Source: Pseudomonas putida
Lineage (GTDB): Bacteria; Pseudomonadota; Gammaproteobacteria; Pseudomonadales; Pseudomonadaceae
NCBI RefSeq assembly: GCF_030159595.1
Contig: NZ_BSKJ01000005.1
Location: forward strand, 213,232-277,231
DNA length: 64,000 nt
Direction of reading: 5' to 3'
This document shows positions 10,451 to 22,267 of the stretch, piece by piece (the first letter of the stretch is position 1; each line of letters begins with the position of its first letter). Below the pieces are notes generated by a model, which worked only from the letters and a program-made list of their open reading frames with translations, was not told where the DNA came from and did no database searches. A program made the translations under genes and the position numbers.

Positions 10451-11470
10451 TCAGACCGCGACCAGGCGAACGCTGGCACCCTCACCCACACCCAGCGCGT
10501 CGGCCGCCGCCACGCTCAAGCTGACCGGCTTGCCGGGCACCCAGTCGAGATCCAGCAGCACCGCGCGGTAATCCTGCAACTGGCCGTTGCACACCAGGTA
10601 CGGGCGCCCGCCCTTGGCTTGGGCTTCCTCGATCTTTACCGGCACCACCCGGCTCTGGGCGATCGAGCGAATGCCCGAGGTACGCGCATGCAGGGTCGGG
10701 CCACCGTCGAAGATGTCGATGTAATGCTCGGTTTCGAAGCCCTCGCGCATGAGGATGTCGAAAGTGATCTGTGCACGCGGGTGCACCTGGCCCATGGCCT
10801 CCTGCGCCTCATCGGGCAGCAGCGGCACATAGATCGGGTAGTGCGGCATCAGCTCGGCGAGGAACGTACGGCTCTTCAGGCCACACAGGCGCTCGGCGTC
10901 GGAATAGTTGAGGTCGAAGAAATTACGGCCAATGGCATCCCAGAACGGCGACTCGCCATTCTCGTCGCTGTAGCCGACGATCTCGGTCACGACCGAGTCG
11001 GCGAAACGCTCCGGATGCGCCGCCATGAACAGCAGGCGACCGCGCGAATTGAGTTCGGCCCAGCCACTGTTCACCAGTTCCGGCAATACATAGAAGCTGG
11101 TCAGCAGGCTGTTACCGGTCAAGTCATGACACAGCGACAGCACATGGATCTTGTTGTGGATCTTCAGCTCGCGCGAGGCATGTACGAAGGTTTCGTTACG
11201 AAAACTGTAGAACGGCTCGGAGTAGCCTGCCGACGCGACAATGGCCGAGCAGCCGGCCAACTTGCCGGTTCTGCTGTCTTCGAGCACGAAGAAGTAGCTT
11301 TCCTCGCCGTTGAAGCTGACCTCGGCGGCGAAAGAAGTCTCGGAAGCGGCGATCTTGTCGCCCAGGCGAGCAGCGTCGTCCGGCAGCGAGGTGACACCAA
11401 TGGGGCTGTCTGCAGCCATGCGCTGCACTTCGTTCAGATCAGCCATTTGCGCGGGGCGCATCACCAGCAT
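10451..11470 (-). CDS. aruF: Arginine/ornithine N-succinyltransferase, alpha subunit
   Basis: A 339-residue partner of AruG. It begins MLVMRPAQMADLNEVQRMA and shares the layout of AruG (SPIGVTSLP, then FAAEVSFNGEESYFFVLED). The enzyme opens the succinyl pathway of arginine use. It lies second in the operon, 135 bp after aruC. That gap carries two hairpins, one followed by five U residues, which should lower expression of aruF and later genes relative to aruC. Confidence 0.95.
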   Translation of the reverse strand: MLVMRPAQMADLNEVQRMAADSPIGVTSLPDDAARLGDKIAASETSFAAEVSFNGEESYFFVLEDSRTGKLAGCSAIVASAGYSEPFYSFRNETFVHASRELKIHNKIHVLSLCHDLTGNSLLTSFYVLPELVNSGWAELNSRGRLLFMAAHPERFADSVVTEIVGYSDENGESPFWDAIGRNFFDLNYSDAERLCGLKSRTFLAELMPHYPIYVPLLPDEAQEAMGQVHPRAQITFDILMREGFETEHYIDIFDGGPTLHARTSGIRSIAQSRVVPVKIEEAQAKGGRPYLVCNGQLQDYRAVLLDLDWVPGKPVSLSVAAADALGVGEGASVRLVAV

Positions 11471-11510
11471 GGTGTCACTCCTTTGGAATACGGACCGCTC
11501 ACGGCGGCAC

Positions 11511-11538
11511 GGAAAAACGGCAGATGCACGGGCATCTG
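11511..11538 (-). terminator. Terminator-like attenuator between aruC and aruF
   Basis: On the minus strand CAGATGC-CCGT-GCATCTG forms a 7-bp stem followed by CCGTTTTTCCG. A second GC-rich hairpin (arms CGCCGGCCC and GGGCCGGCG, 11555-11588) precedes it. Together they make a plausible partial stop inside the operon. Confidence 0.5.
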
Positions 11539-11605
11539 CACTGGAATCGGGTATCGCCGGCCCGGTTCAGCCATGGCTGGGGCCGGCGAGAAGGCCGCAG
11601 GCGGA

Positions 11606-12971
<1,366 letters not shown>

Positions 12972-13046
12972 AACACTGTCGCAATCGCGCAGTGTACGGG
13001 AGAGAGGGGGCTGGGTGAACGGGTGTTCACATATAGAAGAGTGGTT

Positions 13047-13158
13047 GCCTGTACTGGCCCTATCGCCGGCAAGCCAGCTCCCACAGGGTCACCACAGGCC
13101 CTGATGGTTGCGGGGTATCTGTGGGAGCTGGCTTGCCAGCGATAGGGCCAGTACAGGC
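13047..13158. repeat. REP-type inverted repeat B between argR and the aruC promoter
   Basis: Two 40-bp arms (13047-13086 and 13119-13158) with one mismatch flank a 32-bp loop. The arm carries GCCTGTACTGGCCCTATCGC at its end, then the core GCAAGCCAGCTCCCACAG. This is a different REP subtype from pairs A, C, D and E. It follows the argR stop by 10 bp and could end that transcript. The rest of the gap 12827-13168 holds the ArgR operator. Confidence 0.85.
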
Positions 13159-13168
13159 AGCATGAATA

Positions 13169-14149
13169 TCAGCCTTTTTCGGCAGGTGCCGAGCTGAGTT
13201 CAAACGGGCTGCTGCTACGGCGCTGGTTGCGGTCTTCGCGTGGCGTGGCGTCAAAGAAGTTGCGATAGGCACTGGAGAAATGCGGCCCCGAAGAGAAGCC
13301 ACAGGACAAGCCAATCTGGATGATCGACTTGCTGGTCTGCATCAGCATCTGCCGTGCCTTGTTCAGCCGCAGCTCCAGATAGTACTGGCTTGGCACGCGA
13401 TTGAGGTATTGCTTGAAGATGCGCTCCAGCTGCCGGCGCGACACGCACACATGCTGGGCAATCTCGTCGGTGGTCAGCGGTTCTTCGATGTTGGCCTCCA
13501 TCAACAGCACCGCCTGGGTCAGCTTCGGGTGGCTGGAGCCCAGGCGGTTCTGCAGCGGAATGCGCTGGCGCTCGCCACCCTCGCGGATGCGCTCGACCAC
13601 CAGCTCTTCCGACACCGCCCCCGCCAACTCCGCGCCATGATCACGGGCCAGCACCGCCAGCAGCAGGTCGGTCACGGCCATGCCGCCACAGGCGGTCAGG
13701 CGGTCGCGATCCCAGTCGAACAGGTGGCTGGTAGCGATGACCTTGGGGAAGCGCTCGGCAAAGTCGTCCTGCCAGCGCCAGTGCACGGCAGCCCGATAAC
13801 CGTCGAGCAAGCCCAACATCGCCAGAGGATAAACCCCGGCAGACAGGCCGCCGATCATGCAACCACTGCGTGCGAGCTGTTTGAGTGCGGCCGACAAGGC
13901 CGCCCCTACCGCCACAGGCGGCTCGTCAGCAAGCAGAAACAGTTTGTGACAACCCTCCAGGCGGCCAGTCCACGGTTCGCCCGGCAGGCGCCAGCTACCT
14001 TCTTGTGCCGGCTCCGCCTGCAGGAAAGCCAGATCGTAGACCACATCCGGGTGCACCCGCTGCGCCACCTGCAACACTTCCTCGGCCAGCGCCAGGGTCA
14101 AGGGCCTGGTGCTGGGCCAGATGAGAAAACCGATTCGCTGGGTGGTCAT
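13169..14149 (-). CDS. argR: Arginine-responsive AraC-type regulator ArgR
   Basis: A 326-residue regulator of the pseudomonad ArgR type, unrelated to E. coli ArgR. It has an N-terminal DJ-1/GATase-like domain (about residues 1-200) and a C-terminal AraC helix-turn-helix domain with VCVSRRQLERIFKQYL and the second helix pattern IIQIGLSCGFSSGPHFSSAY. In P. aeruginosa it activates aot, aru and other arginine genes and represses argF. It is the last gene of the aot operon, 98 bp after aotP. Confidence 0.94.
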   Translation of the reverse strand: MTTQRIGFLIWPSTRPLTLALAEEVLQVAQRVHPDVVYDLAFLQAEPAQEGSWRLPGEPWTGRLEGCHKLFLLADEPPVAVGAALSAALKQLARSGCMIGGLSAGVYPLAMLGLLDGYRAAVHWRWQDDFAERFPKVIATSHLFDWDRDRLTACGGMAVTDLLLAVLARDHGAELAGAVSEELVVERIREGGERQRIPLQNRLGSSHPKLTQAVLLMEANIEEPLTTDEIAQHVCVSRRQLERIFKQYLNRVPSQYYLELRLNKARQMLMQTSKSIIQIGLSCGFSSGPHFSSAYRNFFDATPREDRNQRRSSSPFELSSAPAEKG

Positions 14150-14247
14150 AGGGTGCGGTCCGAAACCTGAGGTCGTTCGAGTCTGTGCGCCGGGTCAGGC
14201 TGCGCTCGCCGCGCAGCATGCCCTATTCTGGTGCAAAAATGCAGCTT

Positions 14248-15012
14248 TTACTTCAGGCTGCCGGAGAGGAACTGCTTCAGGCGCTCCGATTGCGGGTTGG
14301 CCAGTACTTCACGCGGGCAGCCGGTTTCTTCCACCAGGCCTTTATGCAGGAACACCAACTGGTTGGATACCTCACGGGCAAAGCCCATTTCGTGGGTCAC
14401 CACCACCATGGTCCGGCCTTCCTGGGCCAGTGCCTGCATCACCTTGAGCACATCGCCCACCAGTTCGGGATCCAGCGCAGAGGTCGGCTCGTCGAACAGC
14501 ATAACCTCCGGCTCCATGGCCAGTGCACGGGCAATTGCCACACGCTGTTGCTCGCCACCCGACATATGCCCAGGGAAAGCATCCTTGCGGTGGGCAACAC
14601 CCACTTTGGCCAGGTAATGCTCGGCCTTTTCCAAGGCTTCCTTCTTGCTCACGCCCAGTACATGCACCGGCGCTTCGATGATGTTTTCCAGCGCCGTCAT
14701 GTGCGACCACAGGTTGAAGTGCTGGAACACCATCGACAGGCGCGAGCGCATACGCTGCAACTGACGCGGGTCGGCAGCCTTCAGCGCGCCGTCCTTGCCG
14801 GCCACCAGCTTGAGTTCTTCGTTGTTGAGCAAGATCTTGCCCGCGTGCGGCTGCTCCAGCAGGTTGATGCAGCGCAGGAAGGTCGACTTGCCCGAACCAC
14901 TGGAGCCGATGATGCTGATGACATCGCCGGCCTTGGCCGCCAGCGACACGCCCTTGAGCACTTCGTGGCTGCCGTAGCGCTTGTGCAGGTCTTGGACTTC
15001 GAGTTTGTACAT
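14248..15012 (-). CDS. aotP: Arginine/ornithine ABC transporter ATP-binding protein
   Basis: A 254-residue ABC ATPase for basic amino acid uptake. It has Walker A GSSGSGKST, signature MSGGEQQRVAIARAL and Walker B VMLFDEPTSALD. I set the start at MYKLEVQDLHKRYG (15012), which matches HisP/AotP length; an extension of five residues upstream is possible. It follows aotM by 22 bp. Confidence 0.95.
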   Translation of the reverse strand: MYKLEVQDLHKRYGSHEVLKGVSLAAKAGDVISIIGSSGSGKSTFLRCINLLEQPHAGKILLNNEELKLVAGKDGALKAADPRQLQRMRSRLSMVFQHFNLWSHMTALENIIEAPVHVLGVSKKEALEKAEHYLAKVGVAHRKDAFPGHMSGGEQQRVAIARALAMEPEVMLFDEPTSALDPELVGDVLKVMQALAQEGRTMVVVTHEMGFAREVSNQLVFLHKGLVEETGCPREVLANPQSERLKQFLSGSLK

Positions 15013-15034
15013 GCTGTCGATTCTCACAGAGCGG

Positions 15035-15733
15035 TCAGTGCTTGCGCGGCGCCAGGTAGCCGAGCCAGCGGCGTTCGGCCATCTTGAACAGGCGCACCAG
15101 GATGAAGGTCAGGCACAGGTAGAACACGCCCGCCGTGATGTAGGCCTCAAAAGGCAGGTAGTACTGGGCGTTGACCGTGCGTGCGGCACCGGTGATGTCG
15201 ATCAGGGTGACGATCGACGCCAGGCTGGTGGTCTGCAGCATCATGATCACTTCGTTGCTGTACTGCGGCAGCGCCCGACGCAGGGCCGAGGGCAGCAGGA
15301 TGCGCCGGTACATTTTCATGCGTGACATGCCCATCGCCTTGGCTGCCTCGATCTCGCCATGGGGCGTGGCCTTGAGGCTGCCGGCGATGATTTCAGCGGT
15401 GTAGGCGCTGGTGTTGATGCCGAACGCCAGGCAGGCGCAGAAGGTGGCACTGGACAGCAGCGGCCAGAAGATACTGTCGCGCACTGCCTCGAACTGGGCC
15501 AGGCCGTAGTAGATCAGGAACAGCTGCACCAGCATCGGCGTGCCGCGGATCACATAGGTGAAGAGCCATGCCACCAGATTCACCGCAGGCTGTTTGGACA
15601 CCCGCATCAGCCCCAGCGGGATGGCCGCCAGCAAGCCGAAGAACAGCGAGATCGCCAGCAGCTTGAGGGTGGTCAGCAGGCCGCCGAAGTACATCGGCAA
15701 CGCCTCCCAGACGACGTTGTAGTCGAAGATCAT
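15035..15733 (-). CDS. aotM: Arginine/ornithine ABC transporter permease AotM
   Basis: A 232-residue inner-membrane permease of the HisM family with about five membrane segments and the EAA loop GEIEAAKAMGMSRMKMYRRI that docks the ATPase. The ATG overlaps the TGA of aotQ by 4 bp (ATGA), so the two are translationally coupled. It pairs with AotQ to form the channel. Confidence 0.94.
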   Translation of the reverse strand: MIFDYNVVWEALPMYFGGLLTTLKLLAISLFFGLLAAIPLGLMRVSKQPAVNLVAWLFTYVIRGTPMLVQLFLIYYGLAQFEAVRDSIFWPLLSSATFCACLAFGINTSAYTAEIIAGSLKATPHGEIEAAKAMGMSRMKMYRRILLPSALRRALPQYSNEVIMMLQTTSLASIVTLIDITGAARTVNAQYYLPFEAYITAGVFYLCLTFILVRLFKMAERRWLGYLAPRKH

Positions 15734-16419
15734 AGTTCAGCCACCTTGACGCCCACCGAGTAGCGGCGCTCCAGATACTTCAGGGCCAGCAGCGAGACGC
15801 TGGTCAGCACCAGATAAAGCGCCGCCACTGCCAGGAAGAAGGTGAAAGGCTCGCGGGTGGCATCGGCCGCCTGCTTGGCCTTGAACATCATGTCCTGCAG
15901 GCCGACGACCGAAATCAGCGCGGTGGCCTTGGTCAGGACCAACCAGTTATTGGTGAAGCCCGGGATCGCCAGGCGAATCATTTGCGGCACCTGGATGCGG
16001 AAAAACACCTGACGCGGGCTCATGCCGTATGCAACGCCCGCCTCGGCCTGCCCCTTGGGAATGCCCAGGAAGGCACCGCGGAAGGTTTCCGACAGGTAGG
16101 CGCCAAAGATGAAGCCCAGGGTCCCGATACCGGCAATCAGCGGATTAAGGTCGATGTAGTCTTCATAGCCGAGCAGCGGTGCCACCCGGTTGATGATGTC
16201 TTGCCCGCCGTAGAAAATCAGCAGGATCAGGACCAGGTCCGGAATACCACGGATCACCGTGGAATACAGGTCGCCCAGCCAGGCCAGCCAGCGCACTGGC
16301 GACAAGCGCAGCGCCACACCGATCAGGCCGAGCACGATGGCCAGGGCCATCGACGACAGGGCGAGCTGAAGCGTCAGCCACGCCCCGTCGAGGATGACTG
16401 CCCCGTAGCCTTTCAACAT
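15730..16419 (-). CDS. aotQ: Arginine/ornithine ABC transporter permease AotQ
   Basis: A 229-residue HisQ-type permease, starting MLKGYGAVILDGAWLTLQLA, with membrane segments and the EAA motif GQAEAGVAYGMSPRQVFFRI. It forms the membrane pore with AotM. It follows aotJ after an 88-bp gap that contains a terminator-like hairpin. Confidence 0.94.
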   Translation of the reverse strand: MLKGYGAVILDGAWLTLQLALSSMALAIVLGLIGVALRLSPVRWLAWLGDLYSTVIRGIPDLVLILLIFYGGQDIINRVAPLLGYEDYIDLNPLIAGIGTLGFIFGAYLSETFRGAFLGIPKGQAEAGVAYGMSPRQVFFRIQVPQMIRLAIPGFTNNWLVLTKATALISVVGLQDMMFKAKQAADATREPFTFFLAVAALYLVLTSVSLLALKYLERRYSVGVKVAEL

Positions 16420-16442
16420 GATGAGGTCCTCGACCTAAAGAA

Positions 16443-16486
16443 TGAAAAATGGTGCAAACCTCAGAGCCTCTGCTGTTTGCACCATT
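16443..16486 (-). terminator. Terminator-like hairpin between aotJ and aotQ
   Basis: A perfect 12-bp stem, AATGGTGCAAAC at 16448-16459 with its complement at 16475-16486, is followed on the minus strand by TTTTTCATTCTTT. As in other binding-protein operons it should let only part of the transcripts continue, leaving the periplasmic protein in excess over the permease. Confidence 0.75.
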
Positions 16487-16507
16487 GCACAGGTGAAACC
16501 CGACGTC

Positions 16508-17293
16508 TTAGTTCGAGTCTGGACCGTAGATGTCGAAGTTGAAGTACTTCTTCTCGATTTCTTTGTACTTGCCATTGGCGCGGATGGCGTCGATGGCCGC
16601 GTTGATGCGTTCGACGTTGGCCTTGTCACCCTTACGCACGGCGATACCGATGCCGTCACCAAAGTACTTGGCGTCGGTGAAGGATGGGCCTACGAAGGCG
16701 AAGCCCTTGCCGGCGTCGGTCTTGAGGAAGCCGTCCTCCAGCAGGGTAGCGTCCGCCACGGTGCCATCCAGGCGGCCGGCGGCCACGTCCAGGTAGATTT
16801 CGTTCTGGGTGCCGTAAGGCACCACGGTGGCACCTTTGGCGCCCAGCACTTCCTTGGCGAAGCGGTCATGGATCGAGCCGCGCTGCACGCCGATCTTCTT
16901 GCCTTTCAGCTCATCCAGGCTTTCGCTGACAGCGGTGCCTTCCTTCATCACCAGGCGCGCCGGGGTGAGGTAGTAGCGCTTGGTGAAGTCGACCGACTTC
17001 TTGCGGTCTTCGGTGATCGACATGGACGACAGGATGGCGTCGATCTTGCGCACTTTCAGCGCCGGGATCAGCCCGTCGAACTCCTGCTCGACCCAGGTGC
17101 ACTTGGTTTTCATCTCTTCGCACAGGGCGTTGCCGATGTCGTAGTCGAAACCGGCGATGCTGCCATCGGGCTGCTTGAATGCGAAGGGTGGGTAGGCGGC
17201 TTCAATGCCGATTTTCAGCGGTTTTTCATCGGCCTGCGACACCAGGGAAAATACGGATAGCGCCAGGGCGCCAAGCAGTGCGAGCTTCTTCAT
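16508..17293 (-). CDS. aotJ: Arginine/ornithine periplasmic binding protein
   Basis: A 261-residue periplasmic solute-binding protein of family 3 (ArgT/HisJ). A signal peptide covers about residues 1-22 ([21 protein letters not shown]), then the mature form starts [18 protein letters not shown]. The frame stays open upstream to 17416, but the signal peptide and a GGAG site fix the ATG at 17293. It is the first gene of aotJQMP-argR and has two ArgR half-sites upstream. Confidence 0.95.
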   Translation of the reverse strand: MKKLALLGALALSVFSLVSQADEKPLKIGIEAAYPPFAFKQPDGSIAGFDYDIGNALCEEMKTKCTWVEQEFDGLIPALKVRKIDAILSSMSITEDRKKSVDFTKRYYLTPARLVMKEGTAVSESLDELKGKKIGVQRGSIHDRFAKEVLGAKGATVVPYGTQNEIYLDVAAGRLDGTVADATLLEDGFLKTDAGKGFAFVGPSFTDAKYFGDGIGIAVRKGDKANVERINAAIDAIRANGKYKEIEKKYFNFDIYGPDSN

Positions 17294-17405
17294 CAGGTAA
17301 CTCCATCGGTACGGGGCAATACAAGGCAGGTAACGGCTGCCCGATATGCGAATGGGTACAACGCGAGCCGCGCAGGGTTCGACCAAGGTCGCAGACCACG
17401 AGCGA

Positions 17406-17457
17406 GTGAGTGGCATTTTAGCGACAGCCCGGTAGTCGATATTTCTTCAAAGCGACA
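17406..17457 (-). promoter_or_regulatory. Putative ArgR operator of the aot-argR operon
   Basis: On the minus strand TGTCGC at 17457-17452 is followed after 8 nt by AA (exact half-site). A second TGTCGC at 17426-17421 has CA instead of AA. The pair lies 113-164 bp before aotJ and is the same motif as at aruC. ArgR would thus control its own operon. Confidence 0.6.
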
Positions 17458-17726
17458 ACTACTTACAGAAGCGCCTGAAACCGCTGCGGGCGATGTTGAC
17501 GGCCAGCGCAAAATATGCGAAGGCACAAGAAATAGAACCAATAGACCTAGCAATTCCTGGGCCTATTATTGGCAAAGCCTTGTACTACGGCAAGTGTAGC
17601 GTACCGTGTTGCGCAAAATGGCTTCGGGAACGCACCAAAACAGGCCAGCTTTGTTTCCTCGCGCCCCGAACCCGTGCAAGGCCGGTGACAGAACAGTTAC
17701 CGATGAATGTCGGGTAACAGTAAAGC
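17458..17726. other. Non-coding gap between the aot operon and acsA
   Basis: No convincing ORF. It is AT-richer than its surroundings and contains an imperfect inverted repeat (CCAATAGACC around 17538 with GGCCTATTATTGG near 17560-17572) of unknown role. It should hold the distal part of the aotJ promoter region. Confidence 0.4.
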
Positions 17727-17758
17727 AAAAACCCCGCCGGTTGCCCGGGCGGGGTTTT
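17727..17758 (-). terminator. Terminator of acsA
   Basis: AAAAACCCCGCC pairs with GGCGGGGTTTT around a short loop. On the minus strand the stem is followed by a run of five U and then GC. It lies 25 bp past the acsA stop. Confidence 0.85.
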
Positions 17759-17783
17759 CTGTTCACGCGGCCCTGCTTCGCTA

Positions 17784-19745
<1,962 letters not shown>

Positions 19746-20143
19746 CTGTGTTACCTCGGTGTAATAGTTGTTTTTGTATGGAACCGTTTGTAACTGTACC
19801 AGAGCGACAAAAGCCATTCGACGTTGGTAGTAATTTGGCACGACCGTCCCGCCAAAGGGCTCTGGCGCGCGCATTACAGCCCGGACAGAGAAAAAACGAA
19901 GGGGCTAGCCACTGGATTGTTACAGATTCTGTCAAAACACTTTATCAAAAGACCCACTGTTTCGGCTGTGGCCACAACCCTAAAATTCACCTCGCCAGCA
20001 ACGGCAAGGCGATTAACAACTGGTAACAGCCCCCACGAAGGCAAACGTTAATCTCCCTCTAATCCCGATAGTTAAAACTAGCAATACTCGCGGCGCCATA
20101 AGCGCCGCGCACCCCCTCACGACCTTAGACAGGTAAATAGAAA
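19746..20143. other. Divergent intergenic region acsA / DUF2790 gene
   Basis: About 400 bp without a credible ORF. It must hold both outward promoters. Visible items are an 11-bp palindrome ACAGATTCTGT at 19922-19932 and a hairpin GCGGCGC-CATAA-GCGCCGC at 20090-20108, 36 bp before the small gene. I recognise no operator. Confidence 0.45.
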
Positions 20144-20398
20144 ATGAAAGCTTTACTGGTATTGGTACTTGGTAGTCTTTGCGGCGCGGCGATGGCCAGC
20201 GAAGCCAAAGATGCCGAGCAGATTCCGGTTGAACAGTACAGTTACTCGCAGCACCTGGACATTGCCCGCGTCATCTCCATGAGCGAAGTGCCCAATGTGT
20301 GCGAAGTCGTGCCAGCCCGCATGACCTACGAGGACTCCAAGGGCCAGAAGCACATTCTCGAATACCGCGTGATGGGGAACGGCTGCTCTAACGGCTGA
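20144..20398 (+). CDS. Small secreted DUF2790-family protein
   Basis: An 84-residue protein with a clear signal peptide (MKALLVLVLGSLCGAAMA) and a short mature part with two Cys (NVCEVVPARMTYED and GNGCSNG) that probably form a disulphide in the periplasm. The pattern fits DUF2790, a family almost confined to Pseudomonas, in which some members respond to copper or other stress; the function is not known. A weak hairpin follows it. Confidence 0.8.
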   Translation: MKALLVLVLGSLCGAAMASEAKDAEQIPVEQYSYSQHLDIARVISMSEVPNVCEVVPARMTYEDSKGQKHILEYRVMGNGCSNG

Positions 20399-20412
20399 TA
20401 CCTTCTGAATCA

Positions 20413-20433
20413 GGGGCCCTGCGGGCCCCTTTC
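20413..20433 (+). terminator. Hairpin after the DUF2790 gene
   Basis: GGGGCCC-TGC-GGGCCCC followed by TTTC, 14 bp past the stop codon. The stem is strong and the U-tract is short. It also lies between two convergent genes. Confidence 0.6.
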
Positions 20434-20451
20434 AGCGCTTGCAAAGCCCAA

Positions 20452-22011
20452 CTAATCAGCAGACTTGCCAAGCGAATAATCCCTTAACTTGTTGGCGATT
20501 GTTGTATGCGAAACGCCCAGCCTTTTTCCTAAAGCCCGGCTACTCGAAAACTCCCCCATCAAACTTTCCAGCACCGCTTTTTCAAAGCGCCCGACAATCT
20601 GCGAAAGATCGCCCTCCAGCGAAAACTCACCCAACGGCTGCCGCGCCCCATAATCCGGCAAACGTATATGTTCGCTTTTAACCACGCCGCCTTCACATAA
20701 AGAAACCGCCTGGAACAATACGTTTTCCAACTGCCTTACATTGCCCGGCCAATGGTATTGCCCAAGTTTGTCCATCGCTGCCGGCGCCAGGCGCGGCAGG
20801 GCACAGCCGATCTGCCGGCTAGCCTGGTCGAGAAAGTGCTGTACCAACCCTTCCAGGCCATCCATGCATTCGCGCAAAGGCGGAATGTGCAGCGACAACA
20901 CGTTCAGGCGGTGATAAAGGTCCTGACGAAACTCGCCGCGCGCGCACAGCTCGGACAAATCCACCTGGGTCGCGCAGATCACCCGCACATCCAGGTACAC
21001 CTCTTCATCGCTGCCTACCCGGCGGAAGCAGCCGTCCTGCAAAAAGCGCAGCAACTTCACTTGCAGACGCGGGCTCATCTCCCCTACCCCGTCAAGGAAC
21101 AGCGTGCCGCCTGCGGTCAGCTCCAGCAGCCCCAGCTTACCCTCGGCCCGCGCCCCCTCGAATGCCCCGGGGCCGTAACCGAACAGCTCGGTCTCGGCCA
21201 TCGACTCGGGCAGCCCCGCGCAGTTGAGCGCCATCAGCGGCGACTGCCCACGCGGGCTGGCCAGGTGGCAGGCGCGTGCCAGCAGCTCCTTGCCGGTGCC
21301 GGTCTCACCCTCGATCAGCAACGGCGCATCCAGTGGTGCCATTCGCCGCGCCTCACGCACCACGGCAGCCATTACCCGCGAGCTTTGGAAGATGCTGTCG
21401 AAGCCGCGCAGTTCCTGCTTACGCACGTTGTAGATACGCTCACCAATGCGGTCGGCACGGTGCAGGGTGAGCACGGCGCCAGCCAGCGCCTCGCTGTCGT
21501 CGTGCTCGGACTGCAGCGGTGCGATATCAGCCAGGAACACATCACCTTTGACCTTGATGCGCAGGCCATTGATGCGTGACTTGTTAGCCCGCACCAGCTC
21601 GGGCAGATCGAAGTCTTCCACATAGCGCGCCAGCGGCATGCCCGGCACCTCATCCACGCGCACCCCCAGCAACTGCGCCGCCGTACGGTTGGCCGCAACG
21701 ATGCTGCCACCCATATCGATCGACAGCACCGGGAAGTCCAGCGCCCCTAGCAGGGCATTCAGCTCCATGTGCCGGCGTTCGCTGGGCATCAAGCCCACAC
21801 GCTTGACGCCAAACACCCCGGCGATCGCCTCGAACTTCGGTCGCAAGGCCTGGAACTGCAGGTTGATCAGGTTCGGGCAGTGCAGGTAGATGGCATTGCC
21901 ATGGTCACCGCCCACCTCGCCGCGAAGCACGTTGATGCCGTACTCCACCAGCAGGTTGAGGATGTCGCGCAGGATGCCAATGCGGTTCTGGCAGTGCACT
22001 TTGATACGCAT
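20452..22011 (-). CDS. phhR: Aromatic amino acid regulator PhhR
   Basis: A 519-residue TyrR-type regulator that responds to phenylalanine and tyrosine and activates phhAB. It has an N-terminal ACT domain (residues 1-70, MRIKVHCQNRIGILRDIL), a PAS domain (about 80-140), an AAA+ domain with Walker A EGETGTGKELLARA, and a C-terminal Fis-type HTH (SRALGKRLGVSHTTIANKL). The sigma-54 contact loop reads GAFEGA instead of GAFTGA, as expected for TyrR-like proteins that act with sigma-70. The start at 22011 gives the known length. It is divergent from phhA. Confidence 0.95.
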   Translation of the reverse strand: MRIKVHCQNRIGILRDILNLLVEYGINVLRGEVGGDHGNAIYLHCPNLINLQFQALRPKFEAIAGVFGVKRVGLMPSERRHMELNALLGALDFPVLSIDMGGSIVAANRTAAQLLGVRVDEVPGMPLARYVEDFDLPELVRANKSRINGLRIKVKGDVFLADIAPLQSEHDDSEALAGAVLTLHRADRIGERIYNVRKQELRGFDSIFQSSRVMAAVVREARRMAPLDAPLLIEGETGTGKELLARACHLASPRGQSPLMALNCAGLPESMAETELFGYGPGAFEGARAEGKLGLLELTAGGTLFLDGVGEMSPRLQVKLLRFLQDGCFRRVGSDEEVYLDVRVICATQVDLSELCARGEFRQDLYHRLNVLSLHIPPLRECMDGLEGLVQHFLDQASRQIGCALPRLAPAAMDKLGQYHWPGNVRQLENVLFQAVSLCEGGVVKSEHIRLPDYGARQPLGEFSLEGDLSQIVGRFEKAVLESLMGEFSSSRALGKRLGVSHTTIANKLRDYSLGKSAD

Positions 22012-22130
22012 GAGGGGTCTCGAAGCGCCAATGTTTTTCAACACCGCGCGGAAAAGTCGTAAAGATAAGCTGACAAAAACAGCATAACCATCAGCCAGAC
22101 GCCTCGGATTTTCCGACACCTGCGCGTTTT

Positions 22131-22148
22131 TGTAAAATTATCGTTACG
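22131..22148. promoter_or_regulatory. Putative PhhR box upstream of phhA
   Basis: TGTAAA-N6-GTTACG is close to the recalled PhhR/TyrR consensus TGTAAA-N6-TTTACA (left half exact, right half 4 of 6). A weaker second match, CGTAAA-N6-CTGACA, lies at 22058-22075. Both are in the phhR/phhA divergent region. Confidence 0.5.
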
Positions 22149-22267
22149 AAAGTGAGGAGGATCACCCGCGACAAGGCCTGCGATCCACCGTGCAAACCGA
22201 CCCGGGTGGGGATATTACTTAGGCATGTCCTGCACATAACAAGAAAAGCCCTCACCAGGAGAGCCTC

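Noticed and set aside
19838-19854. TGGCACGACCG as a sigma-54 promoter near acsA
   Set aside because: The -24 part fits, but the -12 part reads TCCCGC instead of TTGC and the direction does not serve acsA.
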